The position numbers and the translations under genes were made by a program. Shown in pieces: positions 33,515 to 47,560 of a DNA stretch of 64,000 nucleotides (its first letter is position 1; every line of letters begins with the position of its first letter). Under the pieces are notes generated by a model. That model worked only from the letters and a program-made list of their open reading frames with translations. It was not told the origin of the DNA and searched no databases. This DNA comes from CBDCZY01 sp965224745 (GTDB lineage Bacteria > Pseudomonadota > Gammaproteobacteria > Methylococcales > Methylomonadaceae): assembly GCA_965224745.1 (NCBI GenBank), contig CBDCZY010000002.1, positions 1,360,265-1,424,264 of the forward strand. Direction: 5' to 3'.

Positions 33515-33919
33515 GAATCTAGTTTCGCGGAACTATAAACCCTCCGTTGTTTCACCGTCAGGTAGGTGTGAAGTTATGTTGTGAACTGATTATGGTGATA
33601 CTACATGTTTCCATTTTGTCTTCTTTCGACCCCAGGCTTATAGCTTGTCAAGAGCGATGGAGTTCGATATGCAGTTTATGAACATAATTGCAAGCAATGA
33701 TAAAGACTGTGTATATGGTGTTTACTCAATTGTAACCCGAAGTCAACATCACACTATGAGACCAGCCACGGATATTAGATACAGACCCTTACTGGATACC
33801 AATCCTCCTTCAGATCCATCAACTGTCAAAACAGCAATGGTCGAATATTAGCTGTTAAGTTCAAATCGTGGGCAGCAGTTTGTAGTTGCAACAGCATATC
33901 AGCAATGTAAGGACATTTA
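33515..33919. other. Interval between the small frame and the next LINE
   Basis: No gene is supported. A 68-codon frame at 33645-33851 has no recognisable content. The stretch may include the degraded 5' part of the LINE that follows. Confidence 0.4.
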
Positions 33920-35714
33920 GAATGCTCACTGAGGAACTACTACTAGTACTCGACAGGGTCGGCGAGGCGGTGGAGTTGGCATTATGTTGAAATCGTCGTT
34001 CCGTGTTGCTATGGTTAAAACTTGGCGAGCCGGGTCTTTCGAGTGCCTTGAACTTGTATTTCTTGGCCCCCGCGTCCCATCAACATTGCGCTTGTTTGTA
34101 ATCTATCGGCCACCATCGTCCGGATGCAAAGCTACACCATTTCGCCTATTCTTGGATGAATTCAGTCATTTGCTCGAACATGTTTCTATTAAACAAACTG
34201 GACTCATCTTATTGGGAGACTTTAATGTTCACTACAGAAATGTTGACGACAAGAATGCAAGTGGTATGGCTGCTATTCTTAACGATACTAATCTGCAACA
34301 ACACGTGAAGTCCGCAACACACTCTCGTGATAACATCCTCGATCTTGTGATAACGCCGGTCACTGGCTCTGTTTTAACGGACGTTTCTGTGGAGTCCTTG
34401 TTGACAGAGCACCACATCATTGTTTGCAAACTCGTATCTAACAAACCCAGGCCCATTCGAAAAGAGATAATCTATCGTAATATATCGGCCATTGACAAGC
34501 AAACGTTCGCCCGTGATCTGTTGGATTCGCCACTAGTTACCACTCCAGTCGACGATATTGAGACACTATGTGATCAGTACAAGTCACAGCTTCTGATTTT
34601 GATTAATGATCATGCGCCAGTTATCCGGCGGACGGTAAACGTGCGCGCAAGACAACCGTGGAGAAATGACGATTTGCAGAGAATGAGGCAAAATATCCGA
34701 CAAGCTGAACGCAAATGGCGCCACACCCGACTAGTAGTACATCGTCAAATTTACACGAACTTGCGTGACACATTCAAGCAAAGCATCTCTTCGGCCAAAT
34801 CAGATTACTATTGTGCCAAGATTTAATCGTCTTCCGGAAATACCAAAGAGATGTATCACATCACAAACGACCAGATGGGCCGTACTCGTCAAACTGTTCT
34901 GCCGAAATGTGATGGCGGCCGCGCTGAATTGGCTGAATCCGTCGACACCTTCTTCATTAACAAGATTGTTGATATCTGTTCACGCCTGACGGCGTTACGT
35001 AATCTAAACCAGCCGTTCGTGTTTGAACCCAGTGACTGTCATTATTGAAGATCCTTTGTGTAACTTCACACTAGCATCAAACGATGATGTCTGCAGTCTG
35101 GTTATGAAAAGTACCAGTGCATTTTCACCAGACATGGATGTAGTACCTGCGACAGTGTTAAAGCGAACATTGGCACACTCGCACCTGTGCTCACACGCAT
35201 TGTGAATATGTCAATCGAGTCATCAAATGTGCCAAAAGTAATGAAACACGCCGTCGTGACACCGTTGCTGACGAAGAGTGGTCTCAATCCCGATTCACTG
35301 TCAAACTACCGACCGATATCCAACCTTAGTTTCATTTCCAAACTCCTTGAGAGGTTTATCGTAACGCAAATTCGACAATACATGGTCATGAATGATATAT
35401 TTGACGTATTTCAGAGTGCGTACCGCCCTGCGCATAGTTGTGAAACAGCCCTTGTGCGTATGATTCAAGATGACATACTCGTGTCACTGGATAATCGGAA
35501 TACTGTTATTTTGGTGCTGCTTGACCTCTGCGCCGCCTTTGACACTGTCGATCACCGTCTGCTACTCGACAGACTTTACAGGATAGGCATACGTGGCAAC
35601 GCACACCGCTGGATGCATTCATACCTATCAGAGCGAACACAAGTGGTTAGAGTAGATAAACACATTTCAAGATGTGTTGATCTGTGCTTTGGCGTTATTA
35701 TAAATAGGGTTTAA
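33920..35714 (+). pseudogene. Jockey/Rex1-like LINE, endonuclease and partial reverse transcriptase
   Basis: RRGGVGIMLKSSFRVAM (33970) starts the endonuclease domain, with LLGDFNVHYRN and the SLLTEHHIIVC region (normally SDHH). The reverse transcriptase region 35187-35714 reads VVTPLLTKSGLNPDSLSNYR, then FQSAYRPAHSCETALVRM and LVLLDLCAAFDTVDHRLL (motif A). A frameshift lies between 34826 and 35187, and the element stops after YLSERTQVVRV, before motifs B and C. Confidence 0.85.
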
Positions 35715-36079
35715 TAAAATATTGCAATACTAAACACTCATTTTCTTCTTTCAAAATCCATTGAAATTAGCTCAGAGAGCTCTTTCAATTGTAGCCACCA
35801 TTGTAATAGACTTACAAGTTAAATGTATTGTCTCCAAGAATATTATGTGGACACTTGTATTATATCATACATGTCATTATACTTCAGGCACAAATATACT
35901 AGGGTGTAACTGTTGAATAACATAATGATAAACATTTATATCAAAGAAATATTTTACCATACCAGTATTGTAATACCTGAAATGTAGGTATTCTGGTGTA
36001 AATTCAATCAAACTATTTACAAGAAATTAGCATGATCATCGACTCGGTTGAACAATAGGCTTATGTGTTTTGGGCAAGT
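35715..36079. other. AT-rich interval without a gene
   Basis: No coding signal and no clear repeat were seen between the truncated LINE and the next LINE tail. Confidence 0.4.
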
Positions 36080-36268
36080 TTACGACGAAAGTATCGAGTA
36101 TCGAACCAAATTCAGGTATCGATAAATATCGTAGGAATCACTAAGTGACTCCCAATTTAGTTGCTGGATCATGTTAGTTACAGCACTGGTGTTGTGATAT
36201 CGTCCGAGGACAAATCTAGCTGCCCTGGTTCTTATGGTGTGGGTCCCACACTGAGCAACAATATTCAA
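36080..36268 (-). pseudogene. LINE C-terminal fragment
   Basis: Reads RTRAARFVLGRYHNTSAVTN, then MIQQLNWESLSDSYDIYRYL, the domain after the reverse transcriptase in jockey-like elements (R-AARFV...SVT-ML--L-W--L). Both ends are truncated. Confidence 0.7.
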
Positions 36269-36587
36269 GTGTTGGCCTGAATAGACCTTTATAGGCTAAA
36301 CTCTTGGTTTGTACATTATGCACCCTTAGATTTTGATGGAGGAATGGGCGCGTAATGATAATCCCATTATCCTTCTCATCTCAGGCTTCGGCTTTTGTAG
36401 GTACCGTCAATTGCCCTAACTTCGGACTTGAGTGCAACTTCAGACGATGTATAAATAATTTAACTGACTAAATAGTAAATTGTAGGCGTATACAATGTTA
36501 GAATGTACGCAGCAAAGACGATGACAAATGCATTTGGTTGGGCCTACTTATTAACTTAATCATCATTTCATGATCATGTTATTGGTA

Positions 36588-37181
36588 AGGGAATGGCTAT
36601 GCCCATGGACCATTATACTATGGATACGGAACCATACCCGGTGGTCGCTGGACTATTGATACGGAAGGCGGTCACGTGGTAGATTCCGTATCCCGAATAC
36701 GGAGCTAGGGATATGGATACGGAATATGGCACTTTAATTGTTTTAACAATTTTGTCGATTAAATATGGATGTAATTACATGATGCAGTTACCTTACCGTT
36801 CAATAATTTAAAAACTTAAAAAACCATATTTGTTTGCATGTCTTGATTTGACGAATTATTCATATAACAGGGTCCTACGGAGCGCTCCCCATGAGCAACA
36901 CAAGCATTGTGTTCGTCCTAAATTTGGACGCGCTAATCACTACCAATTTTAATTTCATGAAGTTCAAATGCAATGCATGCGTCATGATATTTCTCTTGTT
37001 GTATACAATTTAGTCAATTACGTATACAGTACATCATCCGATGTCGAGCTCAACTCCGAAGTTAGGTTCCATAGCCCTGGCTCCATATTCGGGATACGGA
37101 ATCTACCACGTGACCGCCTTCCGTATCGATAGTCCAGCGACCACCGGGTACGGTTCCGTATGAGCCATGTAGCCACTCCCT
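36588..37181. mobile_element. Foldback DNA element with about 120-bp inverted arms
   Basis: The left arm (about 36590-36715) and right arm (about 37065-37181) are near-perfect inverted copies, sharing GATACGGAAGGCGGTCACGT and TGGTAGATTCCGTATCCCGA. The terminal bases are AGGGARTGGCT. ATTGGTAA occurs at both edges (36581-36588 and 37182-37189), a 7-8 bp target duplication as made by hAT-type transposases. The centre has no frame, so it is non-autonomous. Confidence 0.82.
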
Positions 37182-37189
37182 ATTGGTAA

Positions 37190-37701
37190 AAGCCTACTCG
37201 GAAAAGGCGTCTAATAATTTAGGCCGGTGAGCCTAGGCTATTGGTAAAGATTACCAAAATAAAATTTGTATCAACATCGGCGATTTGTTTTTAGTCAAGT
37301 GGCATTTGTCATTTTACCCGGAAGGTGAAAAATGACACCTTTACTTAATACTGTGACCTTACCGTGGCGTAGGCTCAATAATATCGGTAATTATACTAAT
37401 AATATCGGAGCAATGACCACGCGATACGCAGTCCTGGCGATACGCAGTCCTGGCGGTACGTCCACGGCTCTGGGGCTTGAACTGGTAGAAATCTGATCCT
37501 GGATGAGGGCCTGCACCTTACCCCCCCTGAGGGATGCCATTTACACACGTCGTCATCAAAACATGTATAACTTTTATCTGTCCTGACTCCTGAGTATCTG
37601 AATGTTCTACTGTTTCATTTTTATACACATACTAGGGACATCGCCCGTGCGCTGGCTGTGGCGCTGGCTGTGGCGCTGATAGTCACGACTCTGAAGACAC
37701 A
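37190..37701. other. Interval before the BEL element
   Basis: No gene was seen. It contains short local duplications (GCGATACGCAGTCCTGGC twice near 37425, GCGCTGGCTGTG twice near 37650). It ends in ACACA (37697-37701), the target duplication of the BEL element. Confidence 0.4.
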
Positions 37702-38406
37702 TATTCTGACTGCGTTTAGGACTTTTATTTTTTAGCGCGCTGCGTATTCATTCGTCCACGCGAAGCTAGTTTCTTGTTCATGCAGGCGTAGCTTGGTCAT
37801 TCAGGCGTTACTTCCACTGGTTACTTGCGACGCGACTACGCCCCGTAGCTTGGTCATTCAGGCGTTACTTCCACTGGTTACTTGCGACGCGACTACGCCC
37901 CGTCCTGTGCCATTACACATTTTTACTAGACCAACGTTGGACCTGTACGTTCTCTTCTGGTTCGGTCTCATTCAAATATTTCGTTTACAAGCCTGGCCCA
38001 AAACGGTGTAAGTTGCATTACGTGTACTGTTTATTTGACGTACTATTGTAGCCCTTATTATATCCTATGTTTGTGTAAATGTATTAGCAGTATTGTAGAT
38101 GTAATATTGACACAGCACGTTAGCTTTTCTATTGTTTCTGGTACAAGTATTGTTATTGTATTTGTAGCTAGTTCGTAGCTTACTGTATGTAGGCTTTAAT
38201 TTCGTTAATTTTGTATTGTTAGACCTTCAGATTTGTCTGCTTTATATTTATAAATTATGTTATGTGTAGTAGTAGGCCCTACTGTAGTACCGTACTTACA
38301 CTATTTTTCTTTGTTTGCCTTGTAGTTTTTACCATACATGTACGAGAAGGTTAAGCTTGATGTGATGCTGGCGCGTGCATATTCAACCGCCAGCTAGACC
38401 ATTAAA
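37702..38406 (+). repeat. 5' LTR of the BEL element
   Basis: 705 bp from TATTCTGACTG to AGACCATTAAA. It contains a tandem 57-bp duplication (37787-37843, 37844-37900). The ends, fixed by the target duplication, are not the usual TG...CA. Confidence 0.88.
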
Positions 38407-38421
38407 GTAAAAAACCGTTTG

Positions 38422-40397
38422 ATGAGTCTACGGGCAAATCTACACGGTTCGGCGTCACCAACTGCGGATTCAACGACAGCCTCCGGTTCTACACCAGCTG
38501 AAAATCCGCGATCGGTCACCGCTACCACTCGCACTGCGGATGCGCTACCAGCCTACGGTTCTACACCAGCTGAAAATCTGCAATCGGCCACCGTTACCAC
38601 TCGGACTGCGGATTCTCCACCAGCCTATGGGTCTACACCAGTCGGGCGCGATCGTCCGCTACGAACTGCCGAGTCTACACCAGATAAGCAAACTTTCGCA
38701 CACCCACCACTCTCGAAACGCATAAGAACATTAACCGTTAAGAACAAAGAACTGTATGAACAGAAAGTTAAAAAAATTGAACTTATAATCAAAACTAAGT
38801 GGAACCTGGTTGGCAATCAACTCAATCTTATTGACACTGACAATCGTAAAGCAGTACTCAAGAACTTACGGTCTTCTGCTAGTCACTGTTTCCATGCATA
38901 CGATGAATTCTTAGCATTTCTTGTGCAAACTCGCAGAGAAGACAGTTTATTGTATCATGCTAATATCATTAATGATCTGTGCATGTGTAGACGTGAAGTA
39001 GGAGAAGCAGTCTCTTATCTTGACGATCGTATCCAGCGACACGAAGACGAGCAAATGTCTCAGCCAAGCAGAAGATCATCCCGCTCTGTCAGTAGTGCGG
39101 GTTCTCAACGTGTCCAAGCTGATGCTGCAAGGGCCGAATTGCAGTTCCTGGAAGAGGAGTCTCTACTAAAGAAGGAAGCATTAGAAATTGAGACACGCTT
39201 ACGAAGAGTTTCCCTCCTGAAACAAGCTGCTATGGCTGATGCTAAGGCAGACGCTCTAGGTAGTGTGAACATTGAAACTATAAAAACAGAGAGAGAGCGC
39301 GGCAGTACATAGAAGAACAAAGACGGATTCACTTACAGCCTCAATCTATCCAAGTGACTGATCAACAGGGTTATATGCCAGATTTTACGTCCACATTGCA
39401 TCCTGACGCTTCGTCTTTCACACCTCTAGTGTCAGCGGCGAGTTGTACTCCGTACGCTTCAATGCTTCTTAGGCACACCAGTTCTGGGCCAGTTACTTGC
39501 ATCCACCCTGTGTCTGATCTAAATAATGGTCCAAACGCTCCTCCTGACCTATCTACGCAATTTACATCTGTGTCGTTAATTCCAGGGTATGGTTCTGCTG
39601 CTACTTCGTTACAAACTAACCAAATAAGCAGTGGTATGATTGCGCAAACTAACACGACGCCCTCGTTTTTTGCTCCCATTCCAGCTGTAACGCTCGCTGC
39701 TCATCCTATTCATGTTTGGTCTCAAACAAATGATGCGCGGACACCCATGTCGTTGCCCATTGCAGTCCCTGGTTTAGGCGACACGACGCAAGGCATTGCA
39801 GACTCTCTACGGTGGAAAGAGATGCTCTTCAAACGTGTGTACGAATTCAATGATAAGGCAGAAGCATACCATGTATGGAAAGCTACATTCCTCAGAACGA
39901 TGATTGAGATAAACGTAAACGCTGCTGATCATGTAGACTTGCTGACTAAGTGGCTAGGAAAAATCTCCAAGGAAACTGCTGGCAGAATACGGCAAGCTAA
40001 TCCAAACAATCCCGAGAGAGCGATGGCGTTAATCTGGGAGAGACTAGATGAATGCTACGGTGCACCGGAACTCATTGAGAGTTCCATCAAATCTCGCATT
40101 TCTGACTTTCAACTCACAGGCAGTAAAGACGCGTACCGCTTGTACGAGCTGTTGGATCTTTTGACAGAAGTAGCTTCACTGATGGAAGACATTCGATACA
40201 CGCACCTGTTGTCGTATTACAACACATCATCTGGTGTAGGTCCGATCATAAGCAAGCTCCCTCTCAACCTCCGCAACAAATGGACAACGAGAGCCGCACG
40301 GTACCAGAATCAGTATCAAGTTGCGTTTCCCCCTTTCCTTGAATTGTTGCAATTCATCAGGGAGACTAATAATGAACAACCCATGCTTCAACTATGA
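38422..40397 (+). pseudogene. BEL element gag, with one frameshift
   Basis: Two frames make up one gag. The first (ATG 38422-39312) has an STPAEN-repeat head, a helical middle (NLVGNQLNLIDTDNRKAVL) and a coiled coil ending ERERGST. The second frame (through 40397) begins before 39354: QYIEEQRRIHLQPQSIQVTD would continue the first after a one-base change in the GAGAGAGAG run near 39295. It contains the BEL capsid region: WKEMLFKRVYEFNDKAEAYH and PNNPERAMALIWERLDECYG. Zinc knuckles are in the following pol frame. Confidence 0.85.
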
Positions 40398-43300
40398 CAC
40401 GCCTTCTGCTTCTGTTGGTAATGCAAGAAAGATTCTGGTTAGTACCAAGAAGACATATACTCGTGACGAGCGTCCAGAAAGAGGTGCTCATGGATCAGAT
40501 TCAGACATATTCTGTCCATACCACAATTCGTCAAATCACACTCTCAACGATTGCCTCGTCTTTCGCAGGAAAAGTGAAGACAAGCGCAGAGAATTCCTAC
40601 GCTATCACACAATCTGCTTCCGTTGCTGTGAAATACCGCCGCACAACTTCCGGAAATGTTCAAAGGAAGTCAAATGTGCTATTTGCCAGAGTACCAGTCA
40701 TTGTTCGGCGCTACACCCAGATGAACAACGGTCGCAGAGATTTCGTCAGACTGCAGTTTCTGAAGGCGGGGAGTTGCAGAATACATCCGTCAAAGTTGTT
40801 TCGGAGTGTACAAGTGTGTGCGGCGACACCAAGTTCCCGGGAAAGTCTTGTGCCAAGATTATCTTGGTGCACATCTACCCCAAAGACCACATAGACTTGG
40901 CCATTAAAGCATACGCCGTGATAGATGACCAAAGCAACAGTACGCTTGGAACACCCGAGCTGTTCGACAGGCTTGGAATAGAAGGCGAAGAAATCCCGTA
41001 CGTACTTTCCTCCTGTAATGGGAAGATACAGACTTCAGGCAGAAGAGCCAATAATCTCATCATCGAGTCGTTCGATTCAAGCGTCGCCCTAGATCTTCCT
41101 GTCGTCACAGAATGCGATGTCATCCCCGACAACAGGAACGAAATACCGACTCCAGATATCACAAGACACTATCCTCATCTACATAACTTAGAGTCTATGA
41201 TTCCACCTCTTGATGGTGACGCTAAGATAGTGTTGCTGGTAGGCAGAGATCTTTTGAAAGCCCACCATGTTCTGGATCAACGCATTGGATCAGACTCTGC
41301 CCCATATGCTCAGAAGTTGCCATTAGGATGGACGATAGTTGGCGAATCCTGCCTCCGGAGATGTCACCCAAGTATAAAAGCGTTCAAGACGAATATACTA
41401 AAGTGTGGGCGGCCATCTTTCTTTGAGTCATGCCCAAATGACATTGAGATCAAACAGAAGATGGTGCCATTCGCAGGAAGTCAACGAACCACTTCGTCGA
41501 ACATCGAACAGGATGTGTTTGCAAAAACACCTGATGACGAAAAGATAAGCTTTTCAAGAGATGACAGAGACTTTCTAGCGATCATGGAGGATGGATTTGT
41601 CCGTGGCGAAAATGGAAATTGGATTGCACCCCTTCCATTTCGAAAAGACAGACCACGTCTCGAGAACAATCTCACGCACGCACCACTACCAGGGCAAGAT
41701 CTGGACAGATGGGATCGTTGGAGAAGTTCGCTAGTAGAGCTAAATAACGTGAAGATTCCACGTCTCTACCTATCGTCATCGTTTAGTGCTTGTGAACAGA
41801 AAACTGTGCATGTTTTTTGTGATGCGTCGGAGAAAGCTATTGCAGCTGTTGGGTACTTGCAAGGTACTCTTCCAGATGGTAGAAGGAGCCTCGGATTCGT
41901 TCTAGGTAAAGCAAAAGTGGCACCATTGCACGGCCACTCTATTCCGAGACTTGAGCTTTGTTCAGCTCTACTTGCCGTTGAGATAGCGGAGATGATATCT
42001 AACCATCTGGGGCTTGCTCTTCAAGACTTTCGGTTTTATTCCGACAGCAAATTTGTTCTCGGATACATCTACAACACTGCACGGCGGTTCCATACTTACG
42101 TTGCAAATCGCGTAGCGAGAATCCTCTCCTCGACATCTTCCAGACAGTGGTCGTACGTGATGACGGACAATAACCCCGCAGACCAGGGAACGAGGTCGTT
42201 GCGACCGTCGGAAATGAAAAACAGCACATGGCTTATCGGTCCTACTTCCCTTGTTTCTGAAGTGTCGGAAACTGCGGAGACATACGAACTACACAACCCA
42301 GATTCAGACAACGAGATTCGACGCATCACGACTATCAAAACTGATGTTCACGTCGTGGAAAGATTGGGTTGCGAGCGTTTCGCGCGTTTCTCTCGGTGGG
42401 AGTCGTTGTTGAAAGCCATAATTTTCCTCAAATTGGTGGCCAGATCCGTGAGCAAGCCTGACATTGATCAGAAGAATGATTCAGCGAACAAACATCGACA
42501 AGATTCTACACATTTCCTGCTGAAGAACGCTCAAAGGGAGTCATACCCTGAAGAGATCCAGTCCCTTCAGAATAACAAACCTCTTTCGAACTCTAGCTAT
42601 ATTCGAGCATTGAGTCCCTTCTTAGACGACAACGGGCTCATCAGGGTTGGAGGACGTCTCGAGCGAGCACAGATACCTTATGAAGAGAAGCACCCGATTC
42701 TTCTACCCGGACGTCACCTAGCGCGACACTTCCATGAGAAGGTGTTCCATCAAGGACGCCAATTTACAGAAGGCTCTATTCGCGCTGCTGGTTACTGATT
42801 CACCGGGTGCAGACGCCTAGTCTCGTCGCTAATAAGCCAATGTGTGAAGTGCCGCAAATTGCGAGGCAACTACTGTTGCCAAAAGATGGCTGATCTACCA
42901 GCTGACAGACTCGAACCTGGACCACCGTTCTCAAATGTAGGAGTTGACGCCTTCGGCCCCTGGCAAATCGTCTCGCGAAGAACTGGCGGTGGTATTGCTA
43001 ACTCGAAGCGCTGGGGCATCATATTCACCTGCTTAGTTACAAGAGCAGTTCACATCGAAGTTGTAGACTCGATGAGTTCATCCGCATTTATAAATGCATT
43101 GCGACGATTCATTGCCATTCGTGGGAAAGTCAATATTTTCCGCTCAGATAGAGGAACAAACTTTGTGGGAGCAATGGATGACCTTGGCGTGGATCGCATC
43201 AACGTTGAAAACAATGTCTTGCGTGAATTCTTCGACAACGTCGGTACCAAGTGGATTCTTAATCCACCACATGCACCACACTTTGGAGGAGCATGGGAAC

Positions 43301-43863
43301 GCCTTATTGGCATCGTCAAAAGGATCTTGAGCGCTATCCTATCTGAACCCGTCAACCAACACCTCACACATGACGTGTTCTGTACACTTATGGCAGAAGT
43401 GACTGCGATTGTTAATCAACGCCCGCTACTTCCCGTGTCTAACGATCCGGAAAATCCTTCCGTGCTTTCGCCAAGTACCATTCTCACACAGAAGTTCGAC
43501 AACAACTCGGAATTACCAGACTTTGAGAACTTCACCTCGAAAGACATGATTCGTTCGGAGTGGAAAAGAGTCCAAGTCTTGGCAGATAGGTTCTGGACAA
43601 GATGGAAGAAGGAGTACATGCAAACACTCCAACTTCGCCGCAAGTGGCACGCCGTACAACCAGATCTGAAACACGGAGACGTGGTTCTTCTTAAAGACAT
43701 CGACGCCCCCAGGAATCGATGGCCTTTGGCTGTCATCGTTGATGTCATGCCCAGTGACGACTCGCACGTTCGTAAGGTGCAGTTGAAGATTTCCCGCAAC
43801 AACAAATCTTCTGTTCTGACCAGACCAGTTTGCGAACTTGTTCCTCTGCTAAAAGCTGATTGA
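40372..43863 (+). pseudogene. BEL element pol: zinc knuckles, protease, RNase H, integrase; reverse transcriptase absent
   Basis: Starts at ATG 40372, overlapping gag. Order of domains: knuckles (CPYHNSSNHTLNDC; CFRCC...CAICQSTSHC), aspartic protease (YAVIDDQSNSTLGTPELF), then GNWIAPLPFRKDRPRLENN, which normally leads into the reverse transcriptase. Here it passes at about 41670 straight to LTHAPLPGQDLDRWDRWRSS and RNase H (VHVFCDASEKAIAAV; PRLELCSALLA; FYSDSKFVLGYI). Integrase has the HHCC finger and the DDE residues in VDAFGPW, FRSDRGTNFVGA and GGAWERLIG. One TGA (42796-42798) replaces the Trp codon of IRAAGYW; otherwise the frame is open. Confidence 0.92.
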
Positions 43864-43902
43864 TTTGATATTGTATACTTGATGCTTTTTCGCATCAGGC
43901 GG

Positions 43903-44607
43903 TATTCTGACTGCGTTTAGGACTTTTATTTTTTAGCGCGCTGCGTATTCATTCGTCCACGCGAAGCTAGTTTCTTGTTCATGCAGGCGTAGCTTGATCA
44001 TTCAGGCGTTACTTCCACTGGTTACTTGCGACGCGACTACGCCCCGTAGCTTGGTCATTCAGGCGTTACTTCCACTGGTTACTTGCGACGCGACTACGCC
44101 CCGTCCTGTGCCATTACACATTTTTACTAGACCAACGTTGGACCTGTACGTTCTCTTCTGGTTCGGTCTCATTCAAATATTTTGTTTACAAGCCTGGCCC
44201 AAAACGGTGTAAGTTGCATTACGTGTACTGTTTATTTGACGTACTATTGTAGCCCTTATTATATCCTATGTTTGTGTAAATGTATTAGCAGTATTGTAGA
44301 TGTAATATTGACACAGCACGTTAGCTTTTCTATTGTTTCTGGTACAAGTATTGTTATTATATTTGTAGCTAGTTCGTAGCTTACTGTATGTAGGCTTTAA
44401 TTTCTTTAATTTTGTATTGTTAGACCTTCGGATTTGTCTGCTTTATATTTATAAATTATGTTATGTGTAGTAGTAGGCCCTACTGTAGTACCGTACTTAC
44501 ACTCTTTTTCTTTGTTTGCCTTGTAGTTTTTACCATACATGTACGAGAAGGTTAAGCTTGATGTGATGCTGGCGCGTGCATATTCAACCGCCAGCTAGAC
44601 CATTAAA
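43903..44607 (+). repeat. 3' LTR of the BEL element
   Basis: 705 bp, matching the 5' LTR except for about six substitutions found by eye (for example GATCATT for GGTCATT near 43997 and CTCTTTTTC for CTATTTTTC near 44503). GCATCAGGCGG just before it may be the polypurine-tract position. Confidence 0.9.
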
Positions 44608-44612
44608 ACACA

Positions 44613-45939
<1,327 letters not shown>

Positions 45940-46035
45940 AGTCATCATCATCATCATCATTAGGCAGCCGTTGTGTCCCGTGGTTGGGCGAAGGCCTCAG
46001 CATGTCGTCTGCAAATGACGCTGTCTTGTGCTGAC
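45940..46035 (-). repeat. LINE 3' tail with (GAT)n end
   Basis: On the - strand, GCAGACGACATGCTGAGGCC and AACCACGGGACACAACGGCT lead into a GAT-repeat tail. Translated, this gives ADDMLRPSPNHGTQRLPNDD, a familiar C-terminal end of animal LINEs. Confidence 0.6.
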
Positions 46036-46419
46036 TGACTTAGTAATAGGGATAAGTTAGATAGAGCTCTGATGATTTCATAGCCATGAGTAAGTGGTGA
46101 TGAATGAGAAAGGACGTGTTGAGGTTAAACTTGGTGTATGTTTTACTACAAGTCACGCTGTGCAACTGAAATTATCTGCAATCATCATTTGGTGCGTCAG
46201 CCAACTTTGTCAAGTCAGAGCAGATCACAGCGTTGGCTTCGGTCCACTAGGTTAGATCGCCCAATCACAGCACTCGCCGGTAAATAGCCATTTTTGTTGT
46301 TTATGAGCTTATCCACTGGATTGATGAAATCTATGCTGTATTTTTCCTGTTTTCTCAATAAATTACTGCTCAATTTGTCTAGGTCGATATCGGCCGTATT
46401 AGATCTCGAATGCACATAA

Positions 46420-46650
46420 CTCAGATCATCTACCTCACAGCAGCTTTCTATTCCCAGAACTAAACTGAACCTGTGCAAGCGTGCTTTCTCTGTTGCTGCA
46501 CCCATCATTTGGAATGAACTCCCAACCACATTGAAATCTTGTGAAAGTCTCGCCTCTTTCCGTAAAATCTCAAAACTTATCTCGTCGAAATTGCTTTTCC
46601 ACTTTAATAATCGGCGGCCCCTTAAACTGGTGATGACCCCTGTATGTCCC
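46420..46650 (+). pseudogene. LINE C-terminal fragment
   Basis: The + strand reads RAFSVAAPIIWNELPTTLKS then CESLASFRKISKLI, the terminal motif of jockey/L2-type LINEs (normally RAFSVAAPKLWNSLP...S..SFK..LK). Only this end remains. Confidence 0.7.
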
Positions 46651-47560
46651 CGGCACTTGCATAATGGTTAAGGATTTTTTTTCGCTTCTGAACTCGGGTC
46701 ACCGAGGATTTAAGCGCTATAGAAGTTATACTATTATATAAAATACACAGTTCGTCAACAGCGTAATTAATATGCAGTGTGCCTACTCGATTTATTAAAA
46801 AGTTAGCGGCTTTTAAAAGTAATATGCAAAGCCGGTTTCTAAAAAAAGTGCTGATGTTTGAATTTGTAAAACTAATTCACTTTGTACTAGAAAAAGTATC
46901 ATTGGATCCAACATTGGTATTTACTACATTTTACCTCAGTTTGGATTGTAATTGAAAGTATTCACGACGTTTCGCCTTCTCATCTAGACGCCATGGTCAC
47001 GTGACAGGCCTTGACATTAGGCTTGTGGATTCACGGTGATGTTTTGGTTCGCCGTACTGCACGGACACTCGGTTTCACTTGACAATACCAAGTAAAGGTG
47101 CTAACCAGAGAGCCACATTGGAGAAAAAGAAAGTCAATGAAGCTATCTTCCTGATCAAGAAAAACACCCCATCAATAAACCGCAAACTGCTTCCTGGGCA
47201 GTTTCCCGCAAACCAAAACATCACGTGATCAAGGCTTCTAGATCAGAATCCAAAACGTCGCGAAGACTTTCAATTACAAACCAAAGTGAGTTAAAATGTA
47301 TTCACTTTAATTATATTTGATGTTTTTTTATTATTACCCTGTATTATGTCTTCCAAAAAACGTTTGAGGACTTGTTTACTGGTCCTGCTGTCTAGTAAAA
47401 ATCAGACTGGATGATCATTCTTCTACCTATCTTTATACACATACATATCCACATCTATATTGGCTGGCTTTTCAACATGTATAGTGTTCACTAACTGTAA
47501 TGGTCTGCACCCATTTCCCACTCAGCTGATCCTGTTTTAGCACCCTGTCCATGTTTCCAG
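46651..47560. other. Region upstream of EMG1 exon 2
   Basis: The first coding exon of EMG1 (expected to end ...ASLETVK) was looked for and not found here or in the flanking repeats. No other exon was recognised. The interval ends with a good acceptor (TGTTTCCAG). Confidence 0.45.

Larger units (their letters stand above)
37702..44607 (+). mobile_element. BEL/Pao LTR retrotransposon lacking reverse transcriptase
   Basis: A 6906-bp element with 705-bp LTRs at both ends and the 5-bp target duplication ACACA (37697-37701, 44608-44612). The order gag, protease, RNase H, integrase is that of BEL/Pao, but the reverse transcriptase has been removed between protease and RNase H with the frame kept open. 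The LTRs differ at about six positions, so the insertion is recent. Confidence 0.92.
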
